From: SHVO01 sp050250575
Lineage (GTDB): Bacteria; Pseudomonadota; Alphaproteobacteria; Rhodospirillales; Rhodospirillaceae
Direction: 5' to 3'
DNA length: 64,000 nucleotides
Assembly: GCA_050250575.1 (NCBI GenBank)
Contig: JBFWOJ010000001.1
Coordinates: 310,001 to 374,000 of the forward strand
Position numbers and translations under genes: made by a program. Below the pieces are notes generated by a model. It did no database searches and had not been told where the DNA came from. It saw only the letters and a list, made by a program, of their open reading frames with translations. Positions within the stretch are counted from its first letter, which is position 1. Every line of letters begins with the position of its first letter. Of this stretch, positions 16,997 through 25,571 are shown piece after piece.

Positions 16997-17608
16997 TCAC
17001 TTCGATCTCCTGACGATCCGGATGGCGAAAAGCGCCGCCAGGATGAGCGCATAGATGAGCGGCTCGAGAAAGCCCGCCCGCACCATCATGTAGAAGTGGA
17101 TCACGCCGGCGATGGCCGCCGGATACACCAGCATGTGCAGGCGGCGCCAGCGACGGCCGCCCAGTCGCTTCGCCATGCGGTCGGTAGAAGTGGCAGCGAG
17201 CGCGATCAGGATCACAAGAGCGAACATTCCGACAGTGATGTAGTTCCGCTTGATGATTTCCTGCACCAGAAGCGGCATGTCGAAAAACAGATCGAGCCCG
17301 ACGTAGCCCATCACATGCAGGACGACATAGAAGAACGCGAACAAGCCGAGCATGCGCCGTAGCCGCGCAATCCCGGCCCATCCCGTCAGCAGTCGCACCG
17401 GCGTGACGGCAAGTGCGATCAAAAGGAACCTCAGCGCCCAATCGCCGAAATAACGCGTGGTCGCTTCGATCGGATTGGCGCCGAGCTGGCCGGCGGCGGC
17501 GCGCCACGCCCACCAGGCGAAGGGCAATAATGAAAGAGCGAACGCCGCCGGCTTGAGCCACCGGCGCAAAAATCCATCGAACGTGCGCGAAACGCCGGCC
17601 TCAGCCAT
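16997..17608 (-). CDS. msrQ: MsrQ, heme-binding subunit of the periplasmic methionine sulfoxide reductase
   Basis: A polytopic membrane cytochrome (about 203 residues, formerly YedZ) that passes electrons from the quinone pool or flavin to MsrP. It has a ferric-reductase-like fold with helices such as LRFLLIALAVTPVRLLTGW and FFYVVLHVMGYVGLDLFF and heme-ligand histidines in VVLHVMG, RRLHMLVYP and VIHFYMM. I chose ATG 17608 (MAEAGVSR); a TTG at 17632 overlaps the msrP stop as TTGA and would add 8 residues. It follows msrP directly. Confidence 0.93.
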   Translation of the reverse strand: MAEAGVSRTFDGFLRRWLKPAAFALSLLPFAWWAWRAAAGQLGANPIEATTRYFGDWALRFLLIALAVTPVRLLTGWAGIARLRRMLGLFAFFYVVLHVMGYVGLDLFFDMPLLVQEIIKRNYITVGMFALVILIALAATSTDRMAKRLGGRRWRRLHMLVYPAAIAGVIHFYMMVRAGFLEPLIYALILAALFAIRIVRRSK

Positions 17609-17628
17609 GCGATGATGTGCGCCGGCGC

Positions 17629-18606
17629 TCAATAGAGCCGGGAGAGGTTCATGCCTTTGTAGAGGTGCGCAACTTCTTCTTCATAACCGTTGAACATCAG
17701 CGTGGGACGGCGCCGGAAGTCGCCGATGCGCCGTTCGCTGGCCTGTGACCAGCGCGGGTGATCGACGTTGGGATTGACGTTGGCGTAGAAACCATACTCT
17801 GTGGAGTTCATCACTTTCCACGTGTTCTGCGGCTGATCTTCGACGAAGCTGATACGCACGATGGATTTCACACCTTTGAACCCGTACTTCCACGGCACAA
17901 CCAGGCGCAATGGAGCGCCGCTCTGGCCGAGGAGCGGCTGGCCATAAAGACCGATGGCGAGAATGGCGAGCGGGTTCATCGCCTCGTCCATGCGTAAACC
18001 TTCAATATAGGGCCAGGGAAGGTTGGCCGAGCGCTGGCCGCGCATCTCGGTTGGCCGGACGACGGTCTCGAAACGGACGAATTTCGCGCTGCCTTGCGGT
18101 TCAAACCGCTTGATCACTTCAGCGAGCGAGATCCCGACCCAGGGAATGACCATCGACCATGCTTCGACGCAGCGCATGCGATAGACGCGCTCTTCGACCG
18201 CGTGCGGCTTGATGAAGTCATTGAAGTCGACCGTGCCAGGCTTGGCGCATAACCCATCGACCTTCACCGTCCAGGGCAGCGGCTTGAAGTTGTGGGCATG
18301 CTCGGCAGGATCGCCCTTGTCGAGCCCGAACTCATAGAAGTTGTTGTAGTTCGTAATGTCCTCGAACGACGTCGGCGCGTCCTTGCCGCCGAGCTTGGCA
18401 TAGCCCTTCTTGAGGTCGGCAAACTTGCCGCCCGCCGCGGGCAGAACGGCGCCCTGCGCTTCGGTAAAGCCGAACCGCGTACCGAGGGCAAGGCTGCCGG
18501 CAACGAGGCCGGTGCCCGCGATGAGCTCACGGCGATTGAGATAGACGCTTTCCGGCGTAATTTCGCGGGACGGGACGTCCGATGCCTTGCGGCGGCGGAT
18601 CAGCAT
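17629..18606 (-). CDS. msrP: MsrP, molybdopterin-dependent protein-methionine sulfoxide reductase
   Basis: A 325-residue periplasmic catalytic subunit (formerly YedY) that reduces methionine sulfoxide in envelope proteins. A twin-arginine signal is visible (YLNRRELIAGTGLVAGSLALG), as expected for a protein folded with its molybdenum cofactor before export. MRCVEAWSMVIPWVG contains the conserved Cys that binds Mo. ATG 18606 follows GAGGTGA and starts the protein near the Tat signal; longer upstream sequence is non-coding. msrQ is immediately downstream. Confidence 0.95.
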   Translation of the reverse strand: MLIRRRKASDVPSREITPESVYLNRRELIAGTGLVAGSLALGTRFGFTEAQGAVLPAAGGKFADLKKGYAKLGGKDAPTSFEDITNYNNFYEFGLDKGDPAEHAHNFKPLPWTVKVDGLCAKPGTVDFNDFIKPHAVEERVYRMRCVEAWSMVIPWVGISLAEVIKRFEPQGSAKFVRFETVVRPTEMRGQRSANLPWPYIEGLRMDEAMNPLAILAIGLYGQPLLGQSGAPLRLVVPWKYGFKGVKSIVRISFVEDQPQNTWKVMNSTEYGFYANVNPNVDHPRWSQASERRIGDFRRRPTLMFNGYEEEVAHLYKGMNLSRLY

Positions 18607-18675
18607 GGGGTCACCTCGTGACAGGTGGGGCGGGCTCGCACCCGCGCATATTGGCGGGGTATTATATCGTGCCTG

Positions 18676-18717
18676 CCGGCGAAAAGAAAAAGCGCCGGAC
18701 CTTGGGGGCCCGGCGCT
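18676..18717 (-). terminator. intrinsic terminator of the tonB-exb-TPR operon
   Basis: On the minus strand an AGCGCCGG / CCGGCGCT stem (18710-18717 pairing with 18691-18698, 11-nt loop) is followed by TTTTTCTTTTC. It lies 28 bp after the stop of the TPR gene and upstream of msrP, so it separates the two units. Confidence 0.88.
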
Positions 18718-18745
18718 CTCGTTTTCTTGAAGCAAACCTAAGTGA

Positions 18746-19999
18746 TTAGCCTTTCTTCGGCTGACCGCTGTAGATGCGCCACAGACCGGCCACCTTCTCT
18801 GCCTGGCTGCCCGGCGTGATGGACTTGAAGGCCGCGAGACCTTCGGCGCGGCGGCCCGCGCTGATGTGGGCAATACCGAGGCGCAGCTGCGCATCGTCCT
18901 TGTTGTCCACGCCCTTCGCGATGCCGGCGTTGATCAGTTCAACCGCCTTCTCGTTGTCGCCCATGCTCCAATAAGCTTCACCGAACTTCACGGTGGCGTC
19001 GCCCTTCGCCTGCTTGGCGGCTTCAGCAACACCCTGCGGCAGGGTCTTGGTGTCGGCTTCGCACTGCTTGGTGGCGAGAGCGAGGAGACGCGCTTCACGT
19101 TCCTTGTTCGCGGGCTGGCCCATGATGCCGGCTTTCGTGCCGCGCTCGATGACCGCCTTGCCTTCGCACGGCAGACCTTCCTGGAGCGCGATCTCGGCCA
19201 TCGTGGTGTATTCGCGGTCGGTCGCCATGATGCCCGAGTGGAACTTGATGCGCGCGACGTCGAGTTCGACGTGCGGGGTGCCGCGCAGCGTGCGCTCAGA
19301 CATCTGCACGAACTGCGCAAAGTACTTGGGATCGGGATACAGGGTGATGAGGCGCTCCATCGTGGCGGCGACCGCATCCTGGTTGCCGAGCTCGTATTCG
19401 GCGCTCATCAGCAGTTCCAGCCAAACCTTTTCCGGATTCCGCTTGCCCGTATCCGCGCCCTTCACGGCCGCGCGCAGGCTTTCGGCCGCCTGCTTGTAGT
19501 TCTTCTGGAGGTAGTGGCTCTGGCCGATGAGAACGGTCATGTCGGCGTCGCCGGGGCGCACTTCCTTGAGGTAACGCTGAGCGTACTCGATCGCCTTCGG
19601 ATAGTTCTTGCTCTGATAGTTCACAGCGGCGAGCTGCTTGATGCGCTCCTGCTGCTGTTCCGGCGGCATCTGGCCGGTGGCGAGCGAAGCTTCCCATGCC
19701 GCAACACCGCGCGCATAGTTGCCGCTCTGGATATAGGCGATCGCGAGGATTTCATTCACGAGGTAGGTTTCGTACGGCGTCTTGCCGCTCACCGCCGCCG
19801 CCTGTTCTGCTGCCGCGACCGCTTCCTTGAACGCCTTTTTCTTCAAAGCTTCTTGGGCGGCCTGGAGGGGCTTACCGACCTTCGGGCTGACCGACGGCGC
19901 CTTTTGCGCCATGGCCGGCGGCGCAACAACCGCGTCCACCCCGACAATTCCTGTCGCCAACATCAGCGACAACGCGATCATTGAAGCTCTCGATTTCAT
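18746..19999 (-). CDS. exported tetratricopeptide-repeat protein of the TonB operon
   Basis: A 417-residue protein with a signal peptide ending VVAPPAMA, followed by TPR-like helical hairpins (YLVNEILAIAYIQSGNYARGVAAWEAS, in part; KNYPKAIEYAQRYL; SHYLQKNYKQAAESLRAA; RLGIAHISAGRRAEGLAAF). It is probably periplasmic. It is the last gene of tonB-exbB-exbD-exbD, an arrangement in which TPR proteins are commonly found in alphaproteobacteria; a role as scaffold or partner of the energy-transducing complex is inference. A hairpin precedes it, so its level may be set apart from exbD. Confidence 0.8.
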   Translation of the reverse strand: MKSRASMIALSLMLATGIVGVDAVVAPPAMAQKAPSVSPKVGKPLQAAQEALKKKAFKEAVAAAEQAAAVSGKTPYETYLVNEILAIAYIQSGNYARGVAAWEASLATGQMPPEQQQERIKQLAAVNYQSKNYPKAIEYAQRYLKEVRPGDADMTVLIGQSHYLQKNYKQAAESLRAAVKGADTGKRNPEKVWLELLMSAEYELGNQDAVAATMERLITLYPDPKYFAQFVQMSERTLRGTPHVELDVARIKFHSGIMATDREYTTMAEIALQEGLPCEGKAVIERGTKAGIMGQPANKEREARLLALATKQCEADTKTLPQGVAEAAKQAKGDATVKFGEAYWSMGDNEKAVELINAGIAKGVDNKDDAQLRLGIAHISAGRRAEGLAAFKSITPGSQAEKVAGLWRIYSGQPKKG

Positions 20000-20030
20000 G
20001 CCTTTTGTCCTCTCAAAAGCAAAAGAGAAA

Positions 20031-20053
20031 CGCCACTGGCAGAACCGGTGGCG
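20031..20053 (-). terminator. attenuator-like hairpin upstream of the TPR gene
   Basis: CGCCACTGG pairs with CCGGTGGCG (one wobble) around a 5-nt loop; on the minus strand it is followed by TTTCTCTTTTGCTTTT and then the TPR start codon about 30 bp on. It looks like a partial terminator between exbD and the TPR gene. Confidence 0.55.
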
Positions 20054-20137
20054 CCCCTCGCTACCCCAAGTGCAAGTCTTGCCAAAATCCAGGGCTTTAT
20101 TAAGGCAAGCCCATCAACCCTGGCAAGGCTGCACCGA

Positions 20138-20569
20138 CTATTGGTTCAAAAACTGCTCGTTACCCACGAAGCCGATCTTCTTCACGCCGAGGCGCTGGGC
20201 GATCGCCAGGATTTTTGCAACCGTATCGTACTTGGCCAAGCGGTGTGGTCTGAGGTGCACTTCCGGTTGCGGCTGGCCTGCCGACACCGCCGCGAGATAA
20301 CGCGTGACCTGCGCGAGATTCTGGGTGGGGTTCCCATCCCAAATGATCGTGCCGTCGAAGTCCACTTCCACCGTATGGACCACCGGCGGAGCCGGTGGAT
20401 TTGTGTTCGCATTCGGCCGAGGCATGTCGAGCTTCACGGCGTGCGTTTGCACCGGAAGGCTCATGATGAACATGATCAGCAGCACCAGCATCACGTCGAT
20501 CAGCGGCGTGGTGTTCATTTCCACCATCACATCCGATTCCCCGGACGCTGGCCCTACGCTCATTCCCAT
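20138..20569 (-). CDS. exbD: ExbD/TolR-family biopolymer transport protein (second copy)
   Basis: A 143-residue protein with one N-terminal membrane helix (MNTTPLIDVMLVLLIMFIM) containing the conserved Asp that carries protons, then a periplasmic domain. With ExbB it converts the proton gradient into force on TonB. It begins MGMSVGPA, as does its neighbour exbD upstream, so the two are tandem paralogues. The periplasmic part has a Pro-rich insert (PRPNANTNPPAPPVV). Confidence 0.93.
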   Translation of the reverse strand: MGMSVGPASGESDVMVEMNTTPLIDVMLVLLIMFIMSLPVQTHAVKLDMPRPNANTNPPAPPVVHTVEVDFDGTIIWDGNPTQNLAQVTRYLAAVSAGQPQPEVHLRPHRLAKYDTVAKILAIAQRLGVKKIGFVGNEQFLNQ

Positions 20570-20598
20570 AACAATAACTCCTTGGGGAGGCTCCGGGG

Positions 20599-21024
20599 CT
20601 ATTCGCCCCGGAGTTCCGGATCCGTAATGAAACCGACCTTCATGATCCCGCCGCGCTGCGCACTGGCGACAACACGACCGATGAACTCGTACCGGACTTG
20701 TTGGTCGCCGCGGATGTGCACTTCGGGCTGCGGAACCAGGACGGCGGCGGCCTTCATCCGTTCGACGAGAGAATCAGGCTGAACGATAAAATCGTTCCAG
20801 TAGATTCTTCCGTCGCGGTCGATCTGAATAATGATGTTCTCGGGCTTGGTCTGCGTCGCCTCGTTCGAGATGATGGGCAGCTCAAGCTCAATCGTCTTCG
20901 TCACGACCGGGATGGTGATCAAGAAGATGATCAGCAGAACCAACATCACGTCGACAAGCGGCGTCGTGTTGATGGTCGAGTTGACCGAATCTTCTTCGGC
21001 AGCGGGGCCGACACTCATTCCCAT
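20599..21024 (-). CDS. exbD: ExbD/TolR-family biopolymer transport protein (first copy)
   Basis: A 141-residue paralogue of the next gene, with the proton-relay helix TINTTPLVDVMLVLLIIFLI and a periplasmic C-terminal domain. It starts MGMSVGPAAEED. It lies 27 bp after exbB and 29 bp before the second exbD. Two ExbD proteins could form a heterodimer in the ExbB channel; that is inference. Confidence 0.93.
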   Translation of the reverse strand: MGMSVGPAAEEDSVNSTINTTPLVDVMLVLLIIFLITIPVVTKTIELELPIISNEATQTKPENIIIQIDRDGRIYWNDFIVQPDSLVERMKAAAVLVPQPEVHIRGDQQVRYEFIGRVVASAQRGGIMKVGFITDPELRGE

Positions 21025-21051
21025 AACAAATACTCCTACCTAAGCGCCTGG

Positions 21052-21969
21052 TTAGGCGCGGGCGCGAGTCTGCGAACGACCGCTGAGCAACACGGCATGG
21101 ACGTCGGCGGCGAAGTTGCGGACGCGCTCGGCAACGATCTTGTTGCGGCGAACGAGCATGTTGTAGGCGAGCACGGCGGGCACGGCGACCGCGAGACCGA
21201 TGGCGGTCATGATCAAGGCTTCACCGAGAGGACCGGCGACGCGGTCGATCGACACCTGACCGGCGACACCGATGGAGATGAGGGCGTTCAGAATCCCCCA
21301 CACCGTGCCGAACAGACCGACGAACGGAGAGACCGAACCGACCGAGGCGAGGAACGCGAGGCCAGCCTGGAGACGGCCGTTGATCGCGTCCTGCGAGCGC
21401 TGCAGCGACATGGAGACCCACTCGTTGAGGTCGACCTGGTCGGTCAGCTTGCCTTCATGGTGTTCGGTGGCGCGCAGAGCGTCTTCCACGACGGTGCGGA
21501 ACGCGCTGTTCTGGTCAAGCTTGGCAACGCCTTCCTTGAGGCTGCCGGCGGTCCAGAAGTTCTTCTGAGCGGCATCGGCCTGGCGCATCACGGCGGCCGT
21601 GTCGAACAGACGCAGGATCATGATGTACCAAGTGCCCATGGACATGAACACCAGGATGAAGAGCACGGTCTTGGCAACCCAGTCGCCGTGTTCCCACATG
21701 GCTTCGAAGCCGTACGGGTTTTCAACTTCGACCTGGTCGGCGGTGACGGTGCCGCCCGCGTCCGCCGGAGCGGCGGCAGGATCGGCCGGAGCGGCGGCCG
21801 GGTCAGCCGGCGCAGCGGCCGGGTCGGTCATGGCGGGAGCCGCCGCCGGATCGGCCGGAGCGGCAGCCGGGTCCTGGGCGTAAGCGATACCGCCCGAGAG
21901 GACGATCGCCACAGCCACGGCGGACATCCAGCCCGCGATTTTCGAAACGAAAGTGTTACGGCTATTCAT
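21052..21969 (-). CDS. exbB: ExbB/MotA/TolQ-family proton channel protein with repetitive exported N-terminus
   Basis: A 305-residue protein. It has an N-terminal signal-like helix ending SGGIAYAQ, then about 45 residues of DPAAAPA repeats, then three ExbB helices (TVLFILVFMSMGTWYIMIL; GSVSPFVGLFGTVWGILNAL; LGEALIMTAIGLAVAVPAVLAYN). The core forms the pentameric channel around ExbD. E. coli ExbB lacks the signal and repeat, although extended ExbB forms are known. It is encoded 60 bp after tonB. Confidence 0.93.
   Translation of the reverse strand: MNSRNTFVSKIAGWMSAVAVAIVLSGGIAYAQDPAAAPADPAAAPAMTDPAAAPADPAAAPADPAAAPADAGGTVTADQVEVENPYGFEAMWEHGDWVAKTVLFILVFMSMGTWYIMILRLFDTAAVMRQADAAQKNFWTAGSLKEGVAKLDQNSAFRTVVEDALRATEHHEGKLTDQVDLNEWVSMSLQRSQDAINGRLQAGLAFLASVGSVSPFVGLFGTVWGILNALISIGVAGQVSIDRVAGPLGEALIMTAIGLAVAVPAVLAYNMLVRRNKIVAERVRNFAADVHAVLLSGRSQTRARA
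21765..21880. repeat. DNA coding the Asp-Pro-Ala repeats of ExbB
   Basis: An imperfect tandem of about 15-bp units (GGATCGGCCGGAGCG-type on the plus strand), coding PADPAAA/ADPAAA units in ExbB. Such GC-rich in-frame repeats can change length by slippage. Confidence 0.7.
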
Positions 21970-22029
21970 TTTGTGATCCTCACTAAACGCAAACTCTTGA
22001 GTTGGTCCAAATCTGGGGCTCGGAGCGAC

Positions 22030-22671
22030 TTACTTGTCGCCCTTCAGCGAAAACGTCACTTTAATCCTCATCTGCATCGTCTCCGGCTTACCGTTGCGCG
22101 TGCCGGGCAGGAAGCGCCACGAACGAACGGCTTCCTTCGAAGCGGCTTCATCAAGCCGCTCGAAACCGCTCGACTGGTCGACCTTTGCTTCGGTCACGCG
22201 GCCTTCTTCGCTGACGGTAAGGAGAAGAACGACAGTGCCTTCTTCGCCAAGCCGCTTAGACATGGCCGGATAGATTTCTTCGGCGCCCGCGTTGGGGCGG
22301 CGGGGATTGGTGCGCGGCGCGATGACCACATCCGCCGGCGGAGGCGGAGGCGGAGGCGCAACCTTCTTCGTTGCGGTGATCGCCGCCTGCGGAGCGGCTT
22401 CCTGCGTGATGACCACGTCGGGCATATCCATGACGACCGGCGGCGGCGTGTCGAACTTCGGCGGCGGCGGCGGCGGCGCCTCGGGCATCTGTTGAGCCTC
22501 TTCGATCACTCGCGTTTCGATCGGCTCGAGGAGCGCATCGACCATCGTTTTCGCGAGGCCGGTCGTCAACGCGTAGAACATCAACGCGTGAACCACGATG
22601 ACGACGACGAAGCCCACCGTGCGCTTGTTGGACTTGGGTTTTTGGTCAGTGTTACGAACAGGAAGTTCCAT
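22030..22671 (-). CDS. tonB: TonB energy-transducing protein
   Basis: A 213-residue protein: one membrane helix (VGFVVVIVVHALMFYALTTG, near residue 20-40), a Pro-rich spacer (EAPPPPPPKFDTPPPVV; VAPPPPPPPADVV) and a C-terminal TonB domain (YPAMSKRLGEEGTVVLLLTV, SSGFERLDEAASKEAVRSWRF in parts). It links the ExbBD motor to outer-membrane receptors such as the one at 45-47 kb. It is the first gene of the operon; promoter elements should lie in the 640-bp divergent region upstream. Confidence 0.93.
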   Translation of the reverse strand: MELPVRNTDQKPKSNKRTVGFVVVIVVHALMFYALTTGLAKTMVDALLEPIETRVIEEAQQMPEAPPPPPPKFDTPPPVVMDMPDVVITQEAAPQAAITATKKVAPPPPPPPADVVIAPRTNPRRPNAGAEEIYPAMSKRLGEEGTVVLLLTVSEEGRVTEAKVDQSSGFERLDEAASKEAVRSWRFLPGTRNGKPETMQMRIKVTFSLKGDK

Positions 22672-23313
22672 GCGCTCACTCGAAATGGGTTAGCGGAATG
22701 CGGACACTCTCGATGGGCGAAAAGCGTCGCGGTTTAACAGGGCATTGCCCACTTTGGCAAGTGCCCCAGACCGCGCAGGCCGGCCTTCTCCGGCCCACCT
22801 GTAACCCCCCTCATCCATCCCCTTGGTTATACCCCACGGGAAGTGCGTAACCAACGGCATGTGGCATACGGTGTCAAGTCGCTAATGCCATGAACGGCAA
22901 AAAGAGTATGCCGCTTGGATACGGGGTTCGAGAATTATTCATGCGCGCGCGCTGACCCCCGTCGCAGACGACTTGTTTTTTCTAGGAAAACTCGACGTAA
23001 CGCGCACCGCGATCAAATCGCAGCGTCTTGATCTAGCGCAAATCTTGCCGCTTCGAATCGCGAACACTGACGCCAAAAGGCGCGCCCTGATTTAAAAAAA
23101 CGAGACAGATTTTTGTCGCCTGCGGCGCGAATCGCGCACCGACGTGCGCTCGGATCAACCATCTACCGTATGTAATGGCGAGCTCCGGTCCGGACGCTGC
23201 ATCTAGTACTCCCGTGGGCGTGACAATCATTTTGCGGCGCACCAAAGGCGCTAACACGCGGTACGTCCGCCGCGTGTTAGAATGAGGGCAATGGGACCTC
23301 GCTGGGGGTTGGC
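22672..23313. other. long divergent intergenic region between tonB and the degenerate-GGDEF gene
   Basis: About 640 bp with no frame that looks coding. It must hold promoters in both directions. I see a perfect inverted repeat at its right end (listed separately) and A/T tracts near 22975 and 23090, but no clear Fur box, tRNA or known RNA family. A small RNA cannot be excluded. Confidence 0.5.
23251..23280. promoter_or_regulatory. perfect 11-bp inverted repeat upstream of the degenerate-GGDEF gene
   Basis: CTAACACGCGG and CCGCGTGTTAG, separated by 8 nt, end 33 bp before the GTG start at 23314. It could be an operator in the promoter/leader of the downstream gene pair, or an mRNA hairpin. There is no T-tract. 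Confidence 0.6.
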
Positions 23314-24441
23314 GTGACAAGCGAAGCGGCCAAAACGCGCGCCGACGAGAACGCGCGTGCGCTGCGCAGTGCGCGCAGCCAGCGCAATTTGCTCCTCGGC
23401 GGCAGCGTCGCCTACATGGTCATCGCTGGTGCGATCTACCCATCGCAGGCGCATGCACTACGTTTCTGGATTTTCGGCGCCGTCGTCCTCGCCGTTATCG
23501 CCTTCAGCCGCGTGCGCATGCAGCGCGCGCGTTATCCCGCGCTTCTCCTCCCGCTTTCCGCCGCCGCCATCTTCAGCGCCGCCAACATCGCGAACGCACT
23601 CTCCGATCCGGCGCGTGATCTCGCGCGTTTCGCCCTTATGAGCGGGCTCCTCGCGCCGTACCTGGTCTTGCTTGCGCCAGGACGCCGCAGCGCCCTGACG
23701 GCAATTGCCGCGATGACCATCGTCACGTCCGTGGGCGCGTTCATCGTCGGTAGATATGCCGCCTCTTCGGACGTCGCGCCCGCCCTCGCTTTCCTGCTCG
23801 CCGGCCTCGCGCTCGCGCTCGGCGTTTCACATGCGCTCGAACACGTGCGGGGCGAAGCCAACATCCTGCGGGGCGAGTTGGAGCGGCGGGCGAGCTCCGA
23901 CGAGATCACCGGTGTTTCGAGCCGCGCTCACGTGAGCGTGCTTGCGCAAAATGAATTCGCACGTGCGCGCCGATATGGTGAGCCGTTCTCCTGTCTTACG
24001 ATCGAGATCGATGAGTATGAAAGACTGCTCGGTGCCCACGGACGGGACGCCGGCAGGGCGATCGTACAGGTCTTCACCGGGTATTGCGTGGTTGTGATGC
24101 GCCATTGCGACAGCTTCGGCCGTCTCATGCCAAGTCGCTTTCTCGCGCTGTTACCTGAAACGCCTGCGGCGGGCGCGCAAACATTGGCGACGCGCATGTG
24201 CCGCGATCTTGCCGCTCTCGATGTCGCCTTCGCAGGCGACAAGCTGCGCTTTACCGTCAGCATCGGCGTTACCGAAATGCATGCCGTCGACCGCTCCGCC
24301 GGCGACATGCTTCGCAGAGGGGTTCAAGGGCTGGCCGACGCGCAGGAGGGTGGCGGCAACGGCGCAACCATCGCCCGGATTCCCATTCGGCCCCCGCCTG
24401 AAGGGGAACCGCCGGCCGCCCCGGAGGCGACAACGTCGTGA
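23314..24441 (+). CDS. membrane protein with degenerate GGDEF domain
   Basis: A 375-residue protein: about five to six hydrophobic helices in residues 25-175, then a GGDEF-like domain (about 190-340). The domain keeps SSDEITGVSSRAHV, the substrate-helix region and the C-terminal RFTVSIGVTEM, but the catalytic GGDEF loop reads LMPSRF (near 271-276) and no RxxD inhibition site is seen. It is therefore predicted not to make c-di-GMP; a sensor, scaffold or binding role is inference. GTG 23314 follows GGGGG. Its stop overlaps the next start as GTGA. Confidence 0.7.
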   Translation: MTSEAAKTRADENARALRSARSQRNLLLGGSVAYMVIAGAIYPSQAHALRFWIFGAVVLAVIAFSRVRMQRARYPALLLPLSAAAIFSAANIANALSDPARDLARFALMSGLLAPYLVLLAPGRRSALTAIAAMTIVTSVGAFIVGRYAASSDVAPALAFLLAGLALALGVSHALEHVRGEANILRGELERRASSDEITGVSSRAHVSVLAQNEFARARRYGEPFSCLTIEIDEYERLLGAHGRDAGRAIVQVFTGYCVVVMRHCDSFGRLMPSRFLALLPETPAAGAQTLATRMCRDLAALDVAFAGDKLRFTVSIGVTEMHAVDRSAGDMLRRGVQGLADAQEGGGNGATIARIPIRPPPEGEPPAAPEATTS

Positions 24442-25226
24442 ACGCGGCCTCGGTCAAATGGAAACCGGACGTCTATCTGAATTTCGCGGCCTACCGCGCG
24501 CGGCCGGTCGAAGACCTTTTGCCGCGCATCACACTCACCGAAAGCGGCCCGATTTACGACCTTGGCTGCGGCCCGGGAAACATCACCGTAAAGCTGAAGG
24601 AGAGATGGCCGGCGCATGAGATCACCGGAATGGACTCTTCGGCCGATATGCTTGGGGCGGCGCTGCGGTCCTTCCCAGCCGGAATCATGTGGGAACCGGG
24701 CGACATCGCCACCTGGGCGCCGCCCGCGCCCGCGGCGCTGATTTTCAGCAATGCGGCGCTCCACTGGGTGCCGGATCATGAGCGCCTCTTTCCGCGTCTC
24801 GCAAGAGGCCTCGCACCAGGCGGCGTCTTCGCCGCACAGATGCCGGTGGGCAAGAACGCCCCCTACCATTTATGTCTCGATGAAATAGCCCGCGCACCGC
24901 GCTGGGCCGAAAAATTAGGGAAGGGACTTCGCCAGCGGACGCCGTTGCCGCCGGCCGGTTATTACGACCTGCTGGCCGACCTGATGTCCGAAATCGACGT
25001 TTGGGAAACCGATTATCACCACGAGCTCGAAGGCGAGGATCCGGTCGCCGCCTGGGCCGCCGGTACGGCGCTGCGTCCCTACACGAGCCTTCTCGATGAA
25101 GAGGAAGCGGCGGATTTCACGGCGGCCTACGCGGCACGCTTGCGTGAGGCTTATCCGCCGCAAAAAAATGGCCGCACGCTATTTTGCATGCGGCGCATTT
25201 TCATCGTCGCGCGCAGGCGGCCTTGA
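24438..25226 (+). CDS. tam: trans-aconitate 2-methyltransferase
   Basis: A 262-residue cytosolic SAM-dependent enzyme that methylates trans-aconitate, relieving inhibition of the TCA cycle. Family features: an N-terminal WKPDVYLNFAAYRARPVEDLL, SAM motif IYDLGCGPGNIT, IFSNAALHWVPDHERLFPRL and the C-terminal GRTLFCMRRIFIVARR. The GTG start overlaps the stop of the degenerate-GGDEF gene by 4 bp, so the two are translated together, an unexpected pairing for this enzyme. Confidence 0.9.
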   Translation: MNAASVKWKPDVYLNFAAYRARPVEDLLPRITLTESGPIYDLGCGPGNITVKLKERWPAHEITGMDSSADMLGAALRSFPAGIMWEPGDIATWAPPAPAALIFSNAALHWVPDHERLFPRLARGLAPGGVFAAQMPVGKNAPYHLCLDEIARAPRWAEKLGKGLRQRTPLPPAGYYDLLADLMSEIDVWETDYHHELEGEDPVAAWAAGTALRPYTSLLDEEEAADFTAAYAARLREAYPPQKNGRTLFCMRRIFIVARRRP

Positions 25227-25227
25227 T

Positions 25228-25503
25228 TTAGAACGTATCCACCTCGCGCAGCCGGATGACGGCGTCCAGCGCTTCGCCGAAGGAAAGATCGGGCCGTACC
25301 GACATCACCGCCGCAGCGGCCGCGCGGCTCTGTCCCATATAGTCGCGACCGGAGGCGCGTGCACTGCTCACGGTGCGCGAGACGATGCCGCGCACGTCGC
25401 GCGCATCGAAGCGCTTGTTGCGGCCAGGCTCTTTCGGCTCCACCGGAGGAACCGGCACGGTGGTGAACGAGCGGCCAAAATTCTCGGTCGAGACGATTGC
25501 CAT
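25228..25503 (-). CDS. small hypothetical protein
   Basis: A 91-residue protein (MAIVSTENFGRSFTT...) with GGAGCG before ATG 25503. A Pro-rich linker (TVPVPPVEPKEPGRN) precedes a helical part (FDARDVRGIVSRTVSSAR; SFGEALDAVIRLREV). I do not recognise the family. Its stop faces the tam stop with 1 bp between them. Confidence 0.6.
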   Translation of the reverse strand: MAIVSTENFGRSFTTVPVPPVEPKEPGRNKRFDARDVRGIVSRTVSSARASGRDYMGQSRAAAAAVMSVRPDLSFGEALDAVIRLREVDTF

Positions 25504-25571
25504 CACGCGCTCCTTGAAAAACAGAGGTGGTCCCAATACTCCAACGACGCGGACCGCCGCATGTTCCCTGT

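Noticed and set aside
20698..22737. 679-codon plus-strand frame opposite exbB/exbD/tonB
   Set aside because: It crosses four real genes on the other strand and shows runs of Arg from the Pro-rich tonB code.
22672..23313. Searched for tRNA, 6S-like or other structured RNA
   Set aside because: No cloverleaf or known RNA core was seen; only the 23251 inverted repeat stands out.
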